This document shows, piece after piece, positions 33,901 through 45,448 of a stretch of 64,000 nt of DNA (within the stretch, counting starts at the first letter, position 1; each line of letters begins with the position of its first letter). The position numbers and the translations under genes were made by a program. Under the pieces are notes generated by a model. That model was not told the DNA's origin, made no database searches, and worked only from the letters and a program-made list of their open reading frames with translations. The DNA is from Chrysopilus asiliformis. Taxonomy: Eukaryota > Arthropoda > Insecta > Diptera > Rhagionidae. The DNA is taken from positions 71,505,274-71,569,273 of the forward strand of contig OZ035962.1 of the NCBI GenBank assembly GCA_964034945.1. Reading direction: 5' to 3'.

Positions 33901-34665
33901 GATACATCTCTTAAAACGAGACGGGTGTAATGACGAATCTGTAGAACGAAATTGTATTTTTACGCTGGGATGAGGGTAGTAGGGAATTAACACGGGACTG
34001 TCTCAAGGAATGTGATGTAAATTTTATGCTGCTGCTCATTTGGCAAATTAGGATGCTGACAATGGGACAAAGCATGTAAGCGAGCGTACACAGCACTGGA
34101 ATTAGGAAGAAATTTAGAGGAAACGAAACTACGGCTGGCGATGAAAGGCAAACCGAATACAACCAAAGATTTTCCAATAAAACTTTTAAGACGACGAAAA
34201 TAGCAAGCGTCCGACATTCATACAAACATAATTCTCCAAGAAAGTGTGATATTCTCATCTCTCTCTTTAGTTGATTTTCACTTGTTTTAATGTTGGTACT
34301 ACGACTTGGCTGCTACGGTATAGGAAATCGTAAAAACTCAGCATTCAACATTTGACGAGCTGAAAATCTCCGGATTTTATCTTAATTAAATTGAGTAATT
34401 GTTTTGAAGAAATTGCCATTTTTATATTCCTGCAGACGTATTAAAAACACTAAAACCAAGATATCATCAACACAACTTTAAAGTTATGTGCATGTGCTTC
34501 CATTTAATGTCCTGTTTAGGAACGGTTATATAATGATGAAACACATACGTATTATAGAGGCGTTGCAAGAAAATATTTTATTGCTTTTAAAAAAATAAAC
34601 ATAAATCAGAAGTCGTGTTATTTTCAAATATTGTTTTTTTCATAAATATCTTGAACTAGGCTAAA
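30950..34665. other. Long stretch without a recognisable gene
   Basis: Relict superfamily pieces lie at about 31100-31300 (tttacgtcactctaaagacg) and 32690-32870, and a MITE end at 32922-32941. A GC-richer block at 33580-34258 has overlapping minus-strand ORFs of 115 and 137 codons. The 115-codon one starts with a true ATG at 34256-34258 and is hydrophobic in its middle. I recognise no family in either. The remainder is AT-rich and non-coding. Confidence 0.4.
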
Positions 34666-34673
34666 TTATACTA

Positions 34674-35962
34674 AAGGGTGGTTAAATTTTAAGGGCCGAT
34701 GTTGATTTTGAATAAAACACGAATTATTTAGGAAATTATTGTCATTTCTTTTTATTATGATAATATTGCTATGGTTCAATTATGTATGGAACAAAATATC
34801 GGCCAAATGGCCGCCGCGACCTCGGCGGCACACCTCCATCCGATGGTCCAAATTTTCGATGACGCTGAGGCATAATTGAGGTTCTATGCCGTTAATGTGC
34901 CGAATTATCTCATCCTTTAGCTCTTGAATTGTTGCTGGCTTATCGACGTACACCTTTTCTTTCAAATAACCCCAAAGAAAGAAGTCCAACGGTGTCAAAT
35001 CACATGATCTTGGCGACCAATTGACATCGCCACCACGTGAGATAACACGGCCATTAAATTTGTCGCGCAAAAGAGCGATTGTTTCGGTAGCTGTGTGGCA
35101 AGTGGCACCGTCCTGTTGAAACCACATATCGTCCACATCCATATCTTCCAATTCGGGCCATAACAAGTTCGTTATCATCTCACGATAGCGAACACCATTC
35201 ACAGTAACTGCCTGACCGGCCTCATTTTGGAAAAAATACGGCCCGATGATGCCGCCAGCCCATAAACCGCACCAAACAGTCACTCTTTGTGGGTGCATTG
35301 GTTTTTCGACAATCACTCTTGGATTATCATTCGCCCAAATGCGGCTGTTCTGCTTATTGACGAATCCCCTGAGGTGAAAATGTGCCTCATCACTGAAGAT
35401 GATTTTCTTCGAAAATTGATCATCCACTGTTGCCATTTCTTGCCACCATTCTGACCATTGACGACGCTTGAAATGGTCAAGAGGCTTTAGTTCTTGAGTC
35501 AATTGCACCTTGTAAGCTTGTAAATGCAAGTCTTTATGCATAATGTTCATCAACGACGAGCGTGGGAGGTGCAATTGTTGGGCACGACGACGAGTTGAGG
35601 TGGACGGCTCTTCAGCCACACTATCGCGAACAGCAGCAATATTTTCTGCAGTACGAGCTGTGTTTTCACATCTCCTACAGACCCGGTTTGCTCAAATTTT
35701 TGCACGATTTTTCCGATTGTACGCACATTTGGACGATTAAATTTACCGAAAAAATCACGAAGTGCACGATATGCATTTTGATTTGAACGCCCATTTTCAT
35801 AATAAGCCTGAATAACTTTAACGCGTTGCTCGATTGTGTATCTTTGCATGGTTCAAATTGAGTTAGTCTGAAATTGAGAAATGTCAAATGAAATGCAGAA
35901 AAAAACTTGACGTTTAGGTGTGGTTCACATTCAACATCGGCCCTTAAAATTTAACCACCCTT
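34674..35962 (-). mobile_element. rosa-group mariner element, almost intact
   Basis: 1,289 bp bounded by perfect 32-bp terminal inverted repeats starting AAGGGTGGTTAAATTTTAAG, with TA target duplications at 34672-34673 and 35963-35964. It carries a transposase on the minus strand with a DD41D catalytic spacing, the hallmark of the rosa group first described from the fruit fly Ceratitis rosa. The TIRs show no mismatch in 32 bases, suggesting recent activity. Confidence 0.92.
34780..35849 (-). pseudogene. DD41D mariner (rosa-type) transposase, one frameshift
   Basis: The transposase cuts and pastes the element at TA sites. Reading from 35849 downward, an N-terminal helix-turn-helix segment ('MQRYTIEQRVKVIQAYYENG', DUF4817-like) runs to about 35660. 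There a one-base indel shifts the frame. The second frame, open from 35619 to 34780, continues without stops through 'SSLMNIMHKDLHLQAYKVQL' to the end. Catalytic residues are Asp in 'IIFSDEAHFHL', Asp in 'WFQQDGATCH' and Asp in 'DLTPLDFFLW'. The last two are separated by 41 residues. The C-terminus 'GGHLADILFHT' is typical. Apart from the frameshift around 35655-35672 the gene looks complete (about 350 residues), so it is a young pseudogene or possibly a sequencing error. Confidence 0.9.
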
Positions 35963-36569
35963 TATAAGCAACACATTAATACCTTTTGATTGGTCTTAAA
36001 AAATATATACTTACCTTAAAAGGTGAAAAACTTGAGGTGCCGTTTCCATCTCACATTTTATTCCTTTACAATACAAAATTCAATACAATTTTGACAACTT
36101 TTGCCAAGCAAATTTATTCTGCGAAAGATGAATGAAATCCGCGTAATAAATTCATCAGTGATGATCAACACAAAACTTTCCTCGGCCATATTTAGTTTCG
36201 GAAAAATATGTACAAAATAATATTTTTCCACATATCTTAAGCACCGCCAAAGATACGTAAAAATAGTTAAAGGAAAAAATGAGGTAAATTTTTATTTCCT
36301 TTGAATCTGTTTATATGCATTTTTTCATAATAGTGCATAGTTTTCGACAGATTTTCAGAAAACTGAGTCTTTTTCAAATATCTTAAGAACCGTTAGAGAT
36401 ACAAACAAAAACAGTTAAAGCAAAAAATGTGGAAAATGTATTTTATATCCTATAAATTTGGGAAAGAGCATTTTTTTTCCTAAAGGTGCATAGGTTTCGA
36501 GATATGTATTTTCAAAAACATTTATTTTTTGAAAAAAATGTATGGGAGGTACCCGTTATAGCTACCGTT

Positions 36570-37150
36570 GGTTGGTTGGTTTGATAGGAGGGGGGCTCAC
36601 AAGGGAACCCCACGCACGTAGGCCTCAAGTTGGGCCCATTGTACACCTCCGATGTCCCTCGCTGGAGCAGATTGAGCTTAAGTACGGTTGTTCAGCCATC
36701 CCGACAGTGATGTGTATTTCCGAATCGGCTCCCAGCCCTGAGTTCCTGCCTCATGGAGGTCCTCTAGAAAGGGATGGCCGAAGCATTTGACGCGAGTACG
36801 GTTTAAGGCTGGACAGTGACACAAGAAATGCTCCACTGTTCCTGCTCTTCTCCGCAGCCCCTGCATTGTGGATTATCCACCAGCCTTATCTTGAAAGCGT
36901 GATCCTTCAGGAGGGAGTGCCCAGTTAGAATCTAAGTCGTTAGACGAAGGGGATTCCGTTCCAGATTTAAGAGGCTCTTAGTAAGGTTTGCATTTAAGCC
37001 ACCTGATAATTCCTTTGTTATAGTGCCGATATGGCACGTGGACCAAAGTTGTTGGTTCTCCTGATCCACCCACTGCTTAAGTTGCAGTTTGAGGGTTTGA
37101 ATCGGAAACCCAACAGAAATGGGTTGACTGTCCATACATGTACCCTTACG
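36570..37150 (-). mobile_element. 5'-truncated LINE with 10-bp target duplication
   Basis: AGCTACCGTT occurs at 36560-36569 and again at 37151-37160, a target-site duplication. The element reads on the minus strand. Its 3' end is an AACC repeat (ggttggttggttt on the plus strand at 36569-36582). It has been cut to the last 580 bp by 5' truncation, as is usual for LINEs. Confidence 0.85.
36678..37135 (-). pseudogene. LINE ORF2 C-terminus (RNase H / CCHC-like tail), broken
   Basis: The minus strand from 37135 encodes the end of a non-LTR retrotransposon polyprotein. First comes a spacer ('NANLTKSLLNLERNPLRL'), then after an in-frame stop 'ILTGHSLLKDHAFKIRLVDN' with a zinc-finger-like 'CRGCGEEQEQ'. 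After a frameshift follow 'GTVEHFLCHCPALNRTRVKC' and 'FGHPFLEDLH'. The pattern 'TGH...L..H..K' + 'C..CG' + 'EHFLC.CPAL' is found after the RNase H domain in I/R1-type elements. At least one stop and one frameshift make it non-functional. Confidence 0.8.
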
Positions 37151-37159
37151 AGCTACCGT

Positions 37160-39640
37160 TACTTTTCTAAAAATTTATAAAAAAGAGATTGAGATTTTGT
37201 TCTCTTAAATGGCTAGGCTAAGTTCTTGAATGGGCAAAATAAAAAAATAGGAATGACGGAAAATTCTAATTTTTGTACAGTATGTAAGAAATAAAACGAA
37301 TCATTCCATTAAAACCATTTTATTTTTATGTACAATAAAATAAAGTAAAATTTTCACTCTTACCTATTTTTGACAAAGCAGTTCTTATGTGGCAGCATAA
37401 AGAGTCTGAATTAAGGAGATGGGTTTAAATTTGCGGCATTCCACAACCATCTTAGTGTATTTATTATTTTATAAATTCATGAAATTTGCATAAAGTGTTA
37501 TCATTTTATTTTAAAAACAAGTCCGCCCTCTACAAAACCAAGAACTTAAATGGCAAACGCAAAACTTAAAAACAGTTACGAATTTCAAATTATTTCCCGA
37601 GAGCTTCGCATTCTTTTTAAAAATGCGAAACAAAAGATAAAAAGCATGTAAGAAAGGCTTATTTTGGTTTTATTCCACTTTTGTGAAAATAAAGGAAAAA
37701 CCAATTTTATAGTTAATTTTGCCTTTGTTTGGAGTCCCAGAAAAACATGCGAATTCTTCACTTTTCCTTCTCCGAAGCGAAACAAAAGTATTTTCACTCT
37801 GGGTGGAATTTCGCCAAATTGTTAACGCGGAGCGTTGGATCTGGAGAGACTTTATAAAAATATACACCTGAATACAAATTGTTAATTTTGAGCGATGCCT
37901 TACTATTATTTTCGTTTGACATCTTAATTTTAAATTTGAACGGTTATGTTTATATTCATAAAATTTTTAAAAAAGATAACGTTTTTTATGGACTTATGAC
38001 TTATCTGTAATAGTCTTTCGATCAAAATATAATTCAAAATCCATGTTTATATAAACTTTACATCGTTTTTCATAATTCATATTTCAGCACTATATGCCTT
38101 AAATTGCACTCAGCAGAAACAACGTCAAATTTAAACACTTTTTTAGTCTTCCTTTGTTGTGTGCAGCCTCCCATGTATGCATTTTTTGTGTATTCAAACG
38201 TATAAGGTAATGTCTTCTAAAATAGGCAATCAGACTTAAAACCGACTTAAAACCGGCAGAATACATGGAGCAAATTAAGAAATAATAACACTGTGCAAAC
38301 AGCCAAAACTAGATTAGTAATTTGTTAAGTTTTTAAAAGGTTTTATTTAGCTTGCCTTCGTATTTGTTTGTTTGTCTGTCAGGGTCAAATCTTGCAATCT
38401 AATTTTAACTCACTTCCACTCATCCTATAGGCCTGATATTTTACAATACAATATTTTCACTACTTCGTCCATTTAAGGATAACGGAAGGTCCTGTCAGGA
38501 TAGCGTGATTATCTTTCCTCAAGTTTTAAGGGTCTCTGAATTAGATTCTGACGTTAAGAAATCTGTAAGGTCCTTTAATCCTTTAAGGATAACGTGATTA
38601 TCTTTTTCCACAAGTTTACTGGATAAAAATTCATCCTTCTTTGGAAAAATATTCCCCATAAAGATTCCGTTATGTATGAGCTGAAAAACCTTAGTAGACA
38701 TTACCCTAATTGTTCTATGCATCCTGATTTTGTCAGTGCTTGCGCAATGTTCATATAGAGATGTCGATATCAGAGACCATAAAATAAATTCACTCCTCGT
38801 AGACTTTCCCTCAAAGGATCTGCAATATCATAGGATATCATACCAAGCTGAACAACAATGCTTTTAAAATTCTCATTCCTTTTTAGATATACCTTTTTAT
38901 AATTTTTTTGCACCTTTTGCTGTCCGCTTATGAAAACTGCTTTCACTATGGGTACTGTTTCAATTTTCTCACTTGCACTCTTAATGTTACCATTTTACTC
39001 TGTTCCCGCTGTAACATAAAAGTAATGCATTGGTAAATATCTGCATATATGTCTTTAAATGTATTTACATGCATATATGTTTTCTTTACACATAAACGAA
39101 TAATGGAGGTGCTATTTGCATTAGGGCACTTTTAGTCAAATGAATATTTTATATAAAGGTTTTTATTTTAAAACGGACCTCGTATGTTGAAACGAAACTC
39201 GTATGTACTATATATAAACATTGTATTTTTGTTTTGACTTGACTTGCATTATTCCAATTAAGCTATTTACTGAATTTGGCGGAATATTGGCGATTCTTAC
39301 ACTTGTGTCTATTGGCTTTAAAAACAAACGTGGCCACCAAAATTCGGAAATGAGATAAAGATGCAATTTTATTAGGGTCACCATAAGTCCCGGAATGGCC
39401 GCGACAGTCCCGGGTTTAAGCATGGAAACTAAACTTTTGTCTCGGAATTAGGCTAGTGTTGAAATTTCTTATAATTACAAAAACTGATCTTGAAATCCAA
39501 AAACTTTCAACCATGGCGAAGATTTCTTACAAATTATTGCTTATAGTGCATTTTTCGTTTGAAAAATCGCGTGCGGCGCATTTTATTAAATATTTTTTAA
39601 TACTGTGATGTTTGTCTCGAAAAGTTCTGCCTGGGACGCA
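37160..39640. other. AT-rich stretch with relict repeats only
   Basis: At 38450-38640 are two degenerate copies of the phrase 'ggtcct...aaggataacg' (also seen at 1-75). At 39370-39425 is a GC-rich palindromic motif (gtcccgg...gtcccggg) that may be one end of a lost DNA transposon. Short ORFs have no protein-like features. Confidence 0.45.
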
Positions 39641-39752
39641 ATGTTTGTTACAATTTTAAAACATTGACCGCCCATAATGCAATCACACAAACAGGATCTG
39701 ATCCAAACCTTCTTCCCTTGATCGAGGTTTCAAATTTCCAGTAGTTTTCTAT

Positions 39753-39754
39753 CC

Positions 39755-39836
<82 letters not shown>
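39753..39836. repeat. (CT)n / (GA)n microsatellite at LINE 3' end
   Basis: About 80 bp of almost pure CT on the plus strand. It directly abuts the 3' end of the LINE fragment that begins at 39837 and reads on the minus strand, so it occupies the position of the element's tail. Confidence 0.9.
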
Positions 39837-39838
<2 letters not shown>

Positions 39839-40205
39839 CACTACAGCCAGTTTCCGGTCTTGGCCTGCCGCAATGTCTCTCGCCAGAGCTGCCGGTCACG
39901 TGCCGATGTCCTACCGCAGAAGACTTTCCGAGCCGGATCACTTTCACTCATTGGAGTGACATGACCAGCCCACCGGAGTCTGTTGAGTCTTATGAGCTTG
40001 ACTACGGGTACGTCCTGATATCTCTCATAGACCTCGTCATTGTAGAGTCTCCGGAATCGTCCCCCCTCATGTATGGGGTCAAAGACCTTCTGATATTTTC
40101 CTATCAAACGCGGACAAGAGGTCGCAATTATTTTTGCTTAGTACCCAAGTCTCAGAGGAATACATGAGGTCTGACAGGACCTGTACAGCTGCAGTTTGGT
40201 TATTA
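39837..40205 (-). pseudogene. LINE reverse transcriptase C-terminal fragment
   Basis: On the minus strand from about 40205 the piece reads 'SSETWVLSKNNCDLLSAFDR' in one frame. In the frame open from 40107 it reads 'YQKVFDPIHEGGRFRRLYND', 'YQDVPVVKLIRLNRLRWAGH' and 'VTPMSESDPARKVF', ending 'LRQAKTGNWL'. The 'RLRWAGHV' motif and its surroundings are standard for the C-terminal domain of arthropod LINE polyproteins (RTE-like and relatives). The upstream RT core is missing and a frameshift separates the pieces. It is 5'-truncated. Its last codons run into the GA microsatellite. Confidence 0.8.
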
Positions 40206-40888
40206 TAGTTAGGTTTTTAGACCTGAAGAGTTTTGATAAGCTGAGTTTTGATAAATAATAAATATTACAAAATTTAAAGGATATACAATGATCCACACTT
40301 TTTGCTTTAACCAGATTTAAAGGAAATAAAATTTCCTATATTTTTTTATCAGTTTTTTTCTTAAAGGTCCTCAAGATATTTGAAAAAATATTATTTTTTA
40401 CATCTTTTTTCCGAAACTAAATATTCCAGAGGAAAGTTTTGTGTTGATCACAACTGATTGCTTTTACGAGTATGTGATCGTTACGTTTTTCGTTAAATGT
40501 TTATAACGCATTTTATGAAAAACTCATTCAAAAGCGCACAAACAGATACATATATATATATAACAAGAAAAATGATATTTTCTTTCAAACGATCAACTGT
40601 CAAATATGGTTGAATCATAATTCCTTCCGGTAAAAAATCCGGTGGATCAAATTTAATTTTTTTCTCCGATCAAACTTGACAAAATTCAAATGGCAACAGT
40701 GGTAACGAGACGTGAAAGGTTATCATCACGATACTGTTAGCTTAGCTTCAAAATATTTTATTAGATTGACATAAATTCCTCAATAACTGCTCCACAAGCT
40801 TTTTTTGATATTACATCATGTGCGACTGATCACTCGCGAGTTACGAATTTTTAGAAACAAAGATTTTTATAAATACAGATCTGGAGGA

Positions 40889-40960
40889 CATCGGCGCGTG
40901 ACCGGGACCTCTGGCGAGAGATTACGGCAGGCCAAGACCGGAAAACCGGTGGTAGCGCCA
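40889..40960 (+). pseudogene. Second copy of the same LINE's last 70 bp
   Basis: The sequence ggacatcggcgcgtgaccgg to gccaagaccggaaaaccggt matches the complement of 39837-39912 at most positions. It encodes the same ending ('RLRQAKTGKPVVAP'). It is followed directly by a GA tract of nearly 500 bp. Only the extreme 3' end of the element was inserted. Confidence 0.8.
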
Positions 40961-41449
<489 letters not shown>

Positions 41450-42995
41450 TTTATAACTGGTTTTCTCTATACCTCAGGAACCGGTAGTCATGACTCTTTT
41501 GTGGCTTTAGATGAGTTATAGAATATTGAAGGAAAAGGGTTTTCGTGAAATTTTCGTGGCAACTATTACATAATTTTTTTTTGTTTTTTTAAAACTTTAA
41601 TCAATTTATGCACTTTAATCATGTATCTTAGTTTTGGAGGAGAATTCATCAATTTTTGTTGGCCAAACCCCAACTTCAGGCCCAATTTGTACGGTAATAA
41701 GAAAACGTGCCCCAGTTATTAATGAGTTTGAAAAACATTTTTTTTGCTAAGTAATGCATTAAATATTTTTCTACTAAATACATTGCACACACAAAGAATT
41801 ATTGGCAACTGTTGAATTCGGGTTTTTATGTTTCAAACGATAACCGCATTTCATTTTTATTGAAATATTTAGAAGAAAAATCAACACAGTAAATTTGGGA
41901 TTCAATAATCGAAATCTTATTAATAATATAAAATAACAATAAAAAACAACATGCTGTTGCGAAATTGGGGAAAGTAGGAAAGATATAAAACATTTATACA
42001 TTTATATGGTTTATATTCGAAGGAAATTCCCTGACAAAACGAAGAAAGAAAATTATAAATAAAGAAGTTTCTTGTTTGATGGAAAATTTTTGTTCATTTC
42101 CGTCTGTACTTCTGCTACTTAGCCAAAGTAAACCAATTTTCTATGAGCTAGTGAGCATTTTAGTCTTCGTTTTCTTATTTTTGCCATCTTTCTCGTTTTT
42201 CCCAACTTTTTCGTTCTTTCCGTTTTTGAAACCGAAAAAATAAGCTCAGCAAAAGCATCTACAATCTAAATGTGTGTATAAGAAAAATAGAAGGTTCTTT
42301 TTTTCCTTCGACATATTCAATGGCAGGAAGAAAAAAACAACATGAAAAAAGGAGGAAATGTAAGTAATTTCCAGTTAAGGAATTCTTCTTTGTTCCAATT
42401 TTGTCCATAAACGGGGAAAATCTAATTTCAGTTCGAGTACAAGTCACCATCTGCTTATATTAAAGAGTGAAATTTTTTTATTTAGAAAAATAGGCAGTGT
42501 AGGAGTTGGTGCTGTTGGTCTACTCCACTACTATCTCTTGTATGATTTCTACGCAAAGTTGACTTTTTATCTACAGAAACGTCCTGTAACTGTGGCTCTG
42601 ACTCGGTTCTCTTTCCTGTTCCTCTTCTATGACCAGCGCTAACATCGATGTTAGAAAGGAAGTACAGAAAATAAACGAAGTATAGCCAACTGAAAGTTCC
42701 CCCATAAGTAAGTTTTTGCAAGTTAATTATACTTATCTCGTTATGATAGGTTGGGAAACAAATGATAAAAATAAGATGAAATTGGACAAATTCTAAGGCG
42801 GTGTTGTAATCTTTTAAACTGAATCATGCTACGCAATGAATTAAGAATCTTGGCGTAGCATTTTAGTTTTTTGTGGATTCCGAATTATTCTTTTGAATTA
42901 AAATATAAAATGGGCTGAGAAAAATCTAAAAAAGAGCGAGATTTCAACGAATCACCAAAAATTTTCAAATTATGAAGAGAGTTGTCTCGGCCTAT
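41450..42995. other. Mostly non-coding, one weak exon candidate
   Basis: On the minus strand at 42482-42721 an open frame of 79 codons has a hydrophobic start ('FSWLYFVYFLYFLSNIDVSA') followed by a polar, basic segment ('GHRRGTGKRTESEPQLQDVS'). It ends with a stop immediately followed by AATAAA. There is no ATG at its start, so it could only be an internal or terminal exon. I do not recognise it. The minus frame at 42259-42450 begins with a real ATG but has no family match either. Confidence 0.25.
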
Positions 42996-42999
42996 TGGT

Positions 43000-44071
43000 A
43001 ATATAAAACATAAGGAAAGCTAGAATTGCTAGGTGTCAATCGTCAGATATTCTGTATGGGGACAGGCAAGATTTTCATTTAAAAAAATCCATTTCTATAT
43101 GGGAGAAAAAGAAACGAGTAGTGTGATTGGATTTTTATGTAATGGGAGGGTTCGGTAGAATTATACCCGTATTCTAAATACATTTTGACCCCGTAAATTT
43201 TTCGATACGATGCACAGTTTTCGAGAAAATCACAAAAAACTATTATGAGTACAAATGGAAAACCTCCGTTTTTTCAAAATTTAAGGTTTTTTGTGGAAAA
43301 ATGCTTACATATGTATTTAGTCTTCAAAATATTGTCCATCACGAGCCACTGTTTTACCCATCTTTTTAGCAGCATACGGACTGCTCGTCTCTTGAGGCGA
43401 TTCATAAACCGGCCCAATTTTTGGTCTCTCCGTAAGAACGGAAGTGCTGTTCTGCCAGGTCATGCGTCATCGATCGGAAGAGGTGGTAGTCGCAAGGGGC
43501 CATGTCTGGAGAATACAGCGAGTGGGGTAGGACGTCCCAATTCAGTGTCTCCAGGTAGGTTTTAACGACATTAGTAACCTGTAACCGAGCGTTGTCGTGC
43601 TACAAAATCACTTTGTCGTGTCTTGACTTTCAAACGATGGGAAATGGCTTGCTGAGTCACGCAGAATAAATCTTCAAGTTCTCGTTGTGTTTGACATTGA
43701 TCTACATCCAGTAGTGCCTCGAATTCTGCATCTACAAACTTTTTCACCGGCTCGGGACGCTCCTTATCTTCCACGTCAAAATTAACATTTTTGGAAAAAG
43801 CTAAATTTCCAGCATTTCAATAATTTTTTCAATATTTTTATAAATTTTTACTTTTATAATTTTTTTAATATGACCCATCGTTTTCGAGAAAATCTCAAAA
43901 GACTGTTTTATTTGTATTGTGGAGCGGGAGGAATGGTCAAATTTTGCCTGTTCAAGAACTTAGCCGAGCCATTTACCAGAAACGTAACTATACAAAATTT
44001 CAAGTCTGTAGCTCAATCCTTTCGAAAGTTATGGTGTACAGGGACAGATAGACAGAATCATGCATGAATCT
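43000..44071 (+). repeat. Relict superfamily repeat interrupted by a mariner
   Basis: Starts 'cataaggaaagctagaattg', the decayed equivalent of the ACATAACAAAAGC start. It has the body landmarks (gattggatttttatgtaatg, cgatacgatgcacagttttc). It is interrupted by a mariner at about 43246-43795 and then ends with 'caaaatttcaagtctgtagc', 'gtgtacagggacagatagac' and 'catgcatgaa'. The minisatellite is reduced to one or two units. Confidence 0.55.
43246..43795 (-). pseudogene. irritans-type mariner transposase, internal deletion
   Basis: The minus strand encodes an N-terminal helix-turn-helix piece from 43774 ('FEALLDVDQCQTQRELEDLF', 'CVTQQAISHRLK'). It is joined directly to the second half of the catalytic domain ('DKVIL', stop, 'HDNARLQVTNVVKTYLETLN', 'SPDMAPCDYHLFRSMTHDLA'). 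Stops and frame changes follow, down to 'DGQ'-like sequence near 43330. The segment holding the first catalytic Asp is missing. Catalytic Asp residues 2 and 3 are still visible. A TIR-like start (gtacaaatggaaaacc) is at 43246. The family resemblance is to mariners of horn fly and relatives. Non-functional. Confidence 0.82.
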
Positions 44072-44181
44072 CAGACATGTGCCTACTATCGCTGCACAAA
44101 GAAAAACTGTCAGGAAAACTGCAGCGGCTGCAAAAATTGACAGTTTTTCTTCGTACAGTGCAGCGAAAGTAGCCATGTCTG
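44072..44181. repeat. 110-bp hairpin, MITE-like or small-RNA-like
   Basis: Arms of about 42 bases: cagacatgtgcctactatcg...gaaaaactgtca against its imperfect complement ending agccatgtctg, with a loop of about 22 bases that contains its own small stem (ctgcagcggctgca). CAGACATG at both ends is hAT-like, but the flanking octamers (atgaatct, atccaagt) agree at only 4 of 8 positions. Confidence 0.6.
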
Positions 44182-44377
44182 ATCCAAGTATCAGTTCGGC
44201 TTACAATTTTTTTTCTTCTAATATTAAATGTATTTTAAATATGTATAAAATTTCAGTCAGAAACAAAATTGGTCACGTGGATAAAATAATTGTTTAATTA
44301 ACAAAATTTTTAGCCAACAAAATAATTTTGTTAAATTAACGAAGGGAAATTAACAAAGTTTTTGTGATTTATTAAAC

Positions 44378-44839
44378 ATGATTCTTTGGTCATTTTGGCT
44401 AATGTGTATGGTTCTGGTAAAAACGCTAATTGTTAACTCGCTAATGTTCAAATCTTTTAAGCTTTCTCCAAATACTAACATAAAAAGAATTGCAGAAATA
44501 TTAACAAACACAGGGAACATTATAGACTTGCACAGCCTAAAAGGGAAGCAAAAGGACGACGACTGCCCATACACCAATTGTATCGGGATAAGATGTATTT
44601 TGGTGAGTGTATTTCCTTCCTGCCTTTTCCGCAAACTTTATGAAATATTAATGTTTTGATTTTTGCCATGAATTTATTATCATCTCAATGGGAAGTAAAG
44701 TCATGATTTGAATTTTCAGAAACTTATGAATGTTTTATATATTTTTCCTTTTATCCAAAGAATTTTGTATAGAAAGGGTACTAGCTACGCTTATATACAC
44801 GAAAGAATTCTCTTGTATCAATACAAAATCCAAAAGTAA
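44378..44839 (+). CDS. Candidate two-exon secreted protein, 114 aa (unrecognised)
   Basis: Exon 1 starts with ATG at 44378 and encodes 75 codons, opening with a hydrophobic stretch that looks like a signal peptide ('MILWSFWLMCMVLVKTLIVN'). The rest includes 'IKRIAEILTNTGNIIDLHSL' and three cysteines (CPYTNCIGIRC). It ends at a good donor (ttg|gtgagt, intron from 44603). An acceptor ttttcag ends at 44719, and the phase-0 join leads to 39 more codons ('KLMNVLYIFPFIQRILYRKG...') and a TAA at 44837. The intron would be 117 bp. I do not recognise the protein. The opposite strand is also open for 94 codons here, and the region is AT-rich, so chance is possible. It is the only host-like gene model I could build. 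Confidence 0.25.
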
Positions 44840-45039
44840 ACATGAAAAAAAAACAAAGGAAGAATTTCTACCAGGCACAGTGAAAATCTTTTATTATTTA
44901 GTGATAAAAATTAAATCGTGTTTGTGTACCTGTTGGGAAAGAAATTCTTACACGTGCACGAGAAAAGTATATAGCACAAGATTTTCGGATTGTATTTCCG
45001 AATCGAGAGTATGAAAACAACAAATTAAATTACTAAATA

Positions 45040-45448
45040 AAACTTGGAAAACATAAGAAAAACTACAATTGCCAGAGGCCAATCGTCAAATAATATATAG
45101 TACCAGGAAGACCGAGCCATGCTCGGAACCCTCAGAATCCTCCTTTTGCTAATTTTTTTGGGGAAAAAAGTAGATTCACGTTAACTTCACAGTAGTTTTC
45201 CTGGGGTTTTAAATCTCCGATCCAAAAGCCCACTCCGCTAACTTCTTCGGAGAAAAAGGAAAGAAAGAATATTTTTGTTATCACCACAGGACCTTTCGTT
45301 TCGAATATTGAATTTCCAACATCAGTACAGCGATTTTTGTGCAAAAGGTGATAAGTGATAAAAGCCGTGATAACAATAAAGACACAAATTCCTGTCAATG
45401 TATGCTTGTTTGCATGCACCTGTATTGGTGAGATTTTATTGGAAAATC
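45040..45448. repeat. Relict repeats
   Basis: At 45050-45095 is another decayed start of the hairpin superfamily (cataagaaaaactacaattg). At 45120-45320 is the 'ggacctttcgtttcgaat' repeat known from 1-75 and 46100-46290. The 95-codon minus ORF across it (45132-45419) is not supported. Confidence 0.5.

Noticed and set aside
33580..34258. Overlapping 115- and 137-codon minus-strand ORFs, considered as membrane protein exons
   Set aside because: Different frames over the same DNA, the longer one without ATG, and no motif recognised. Kept only as an unassigned block.
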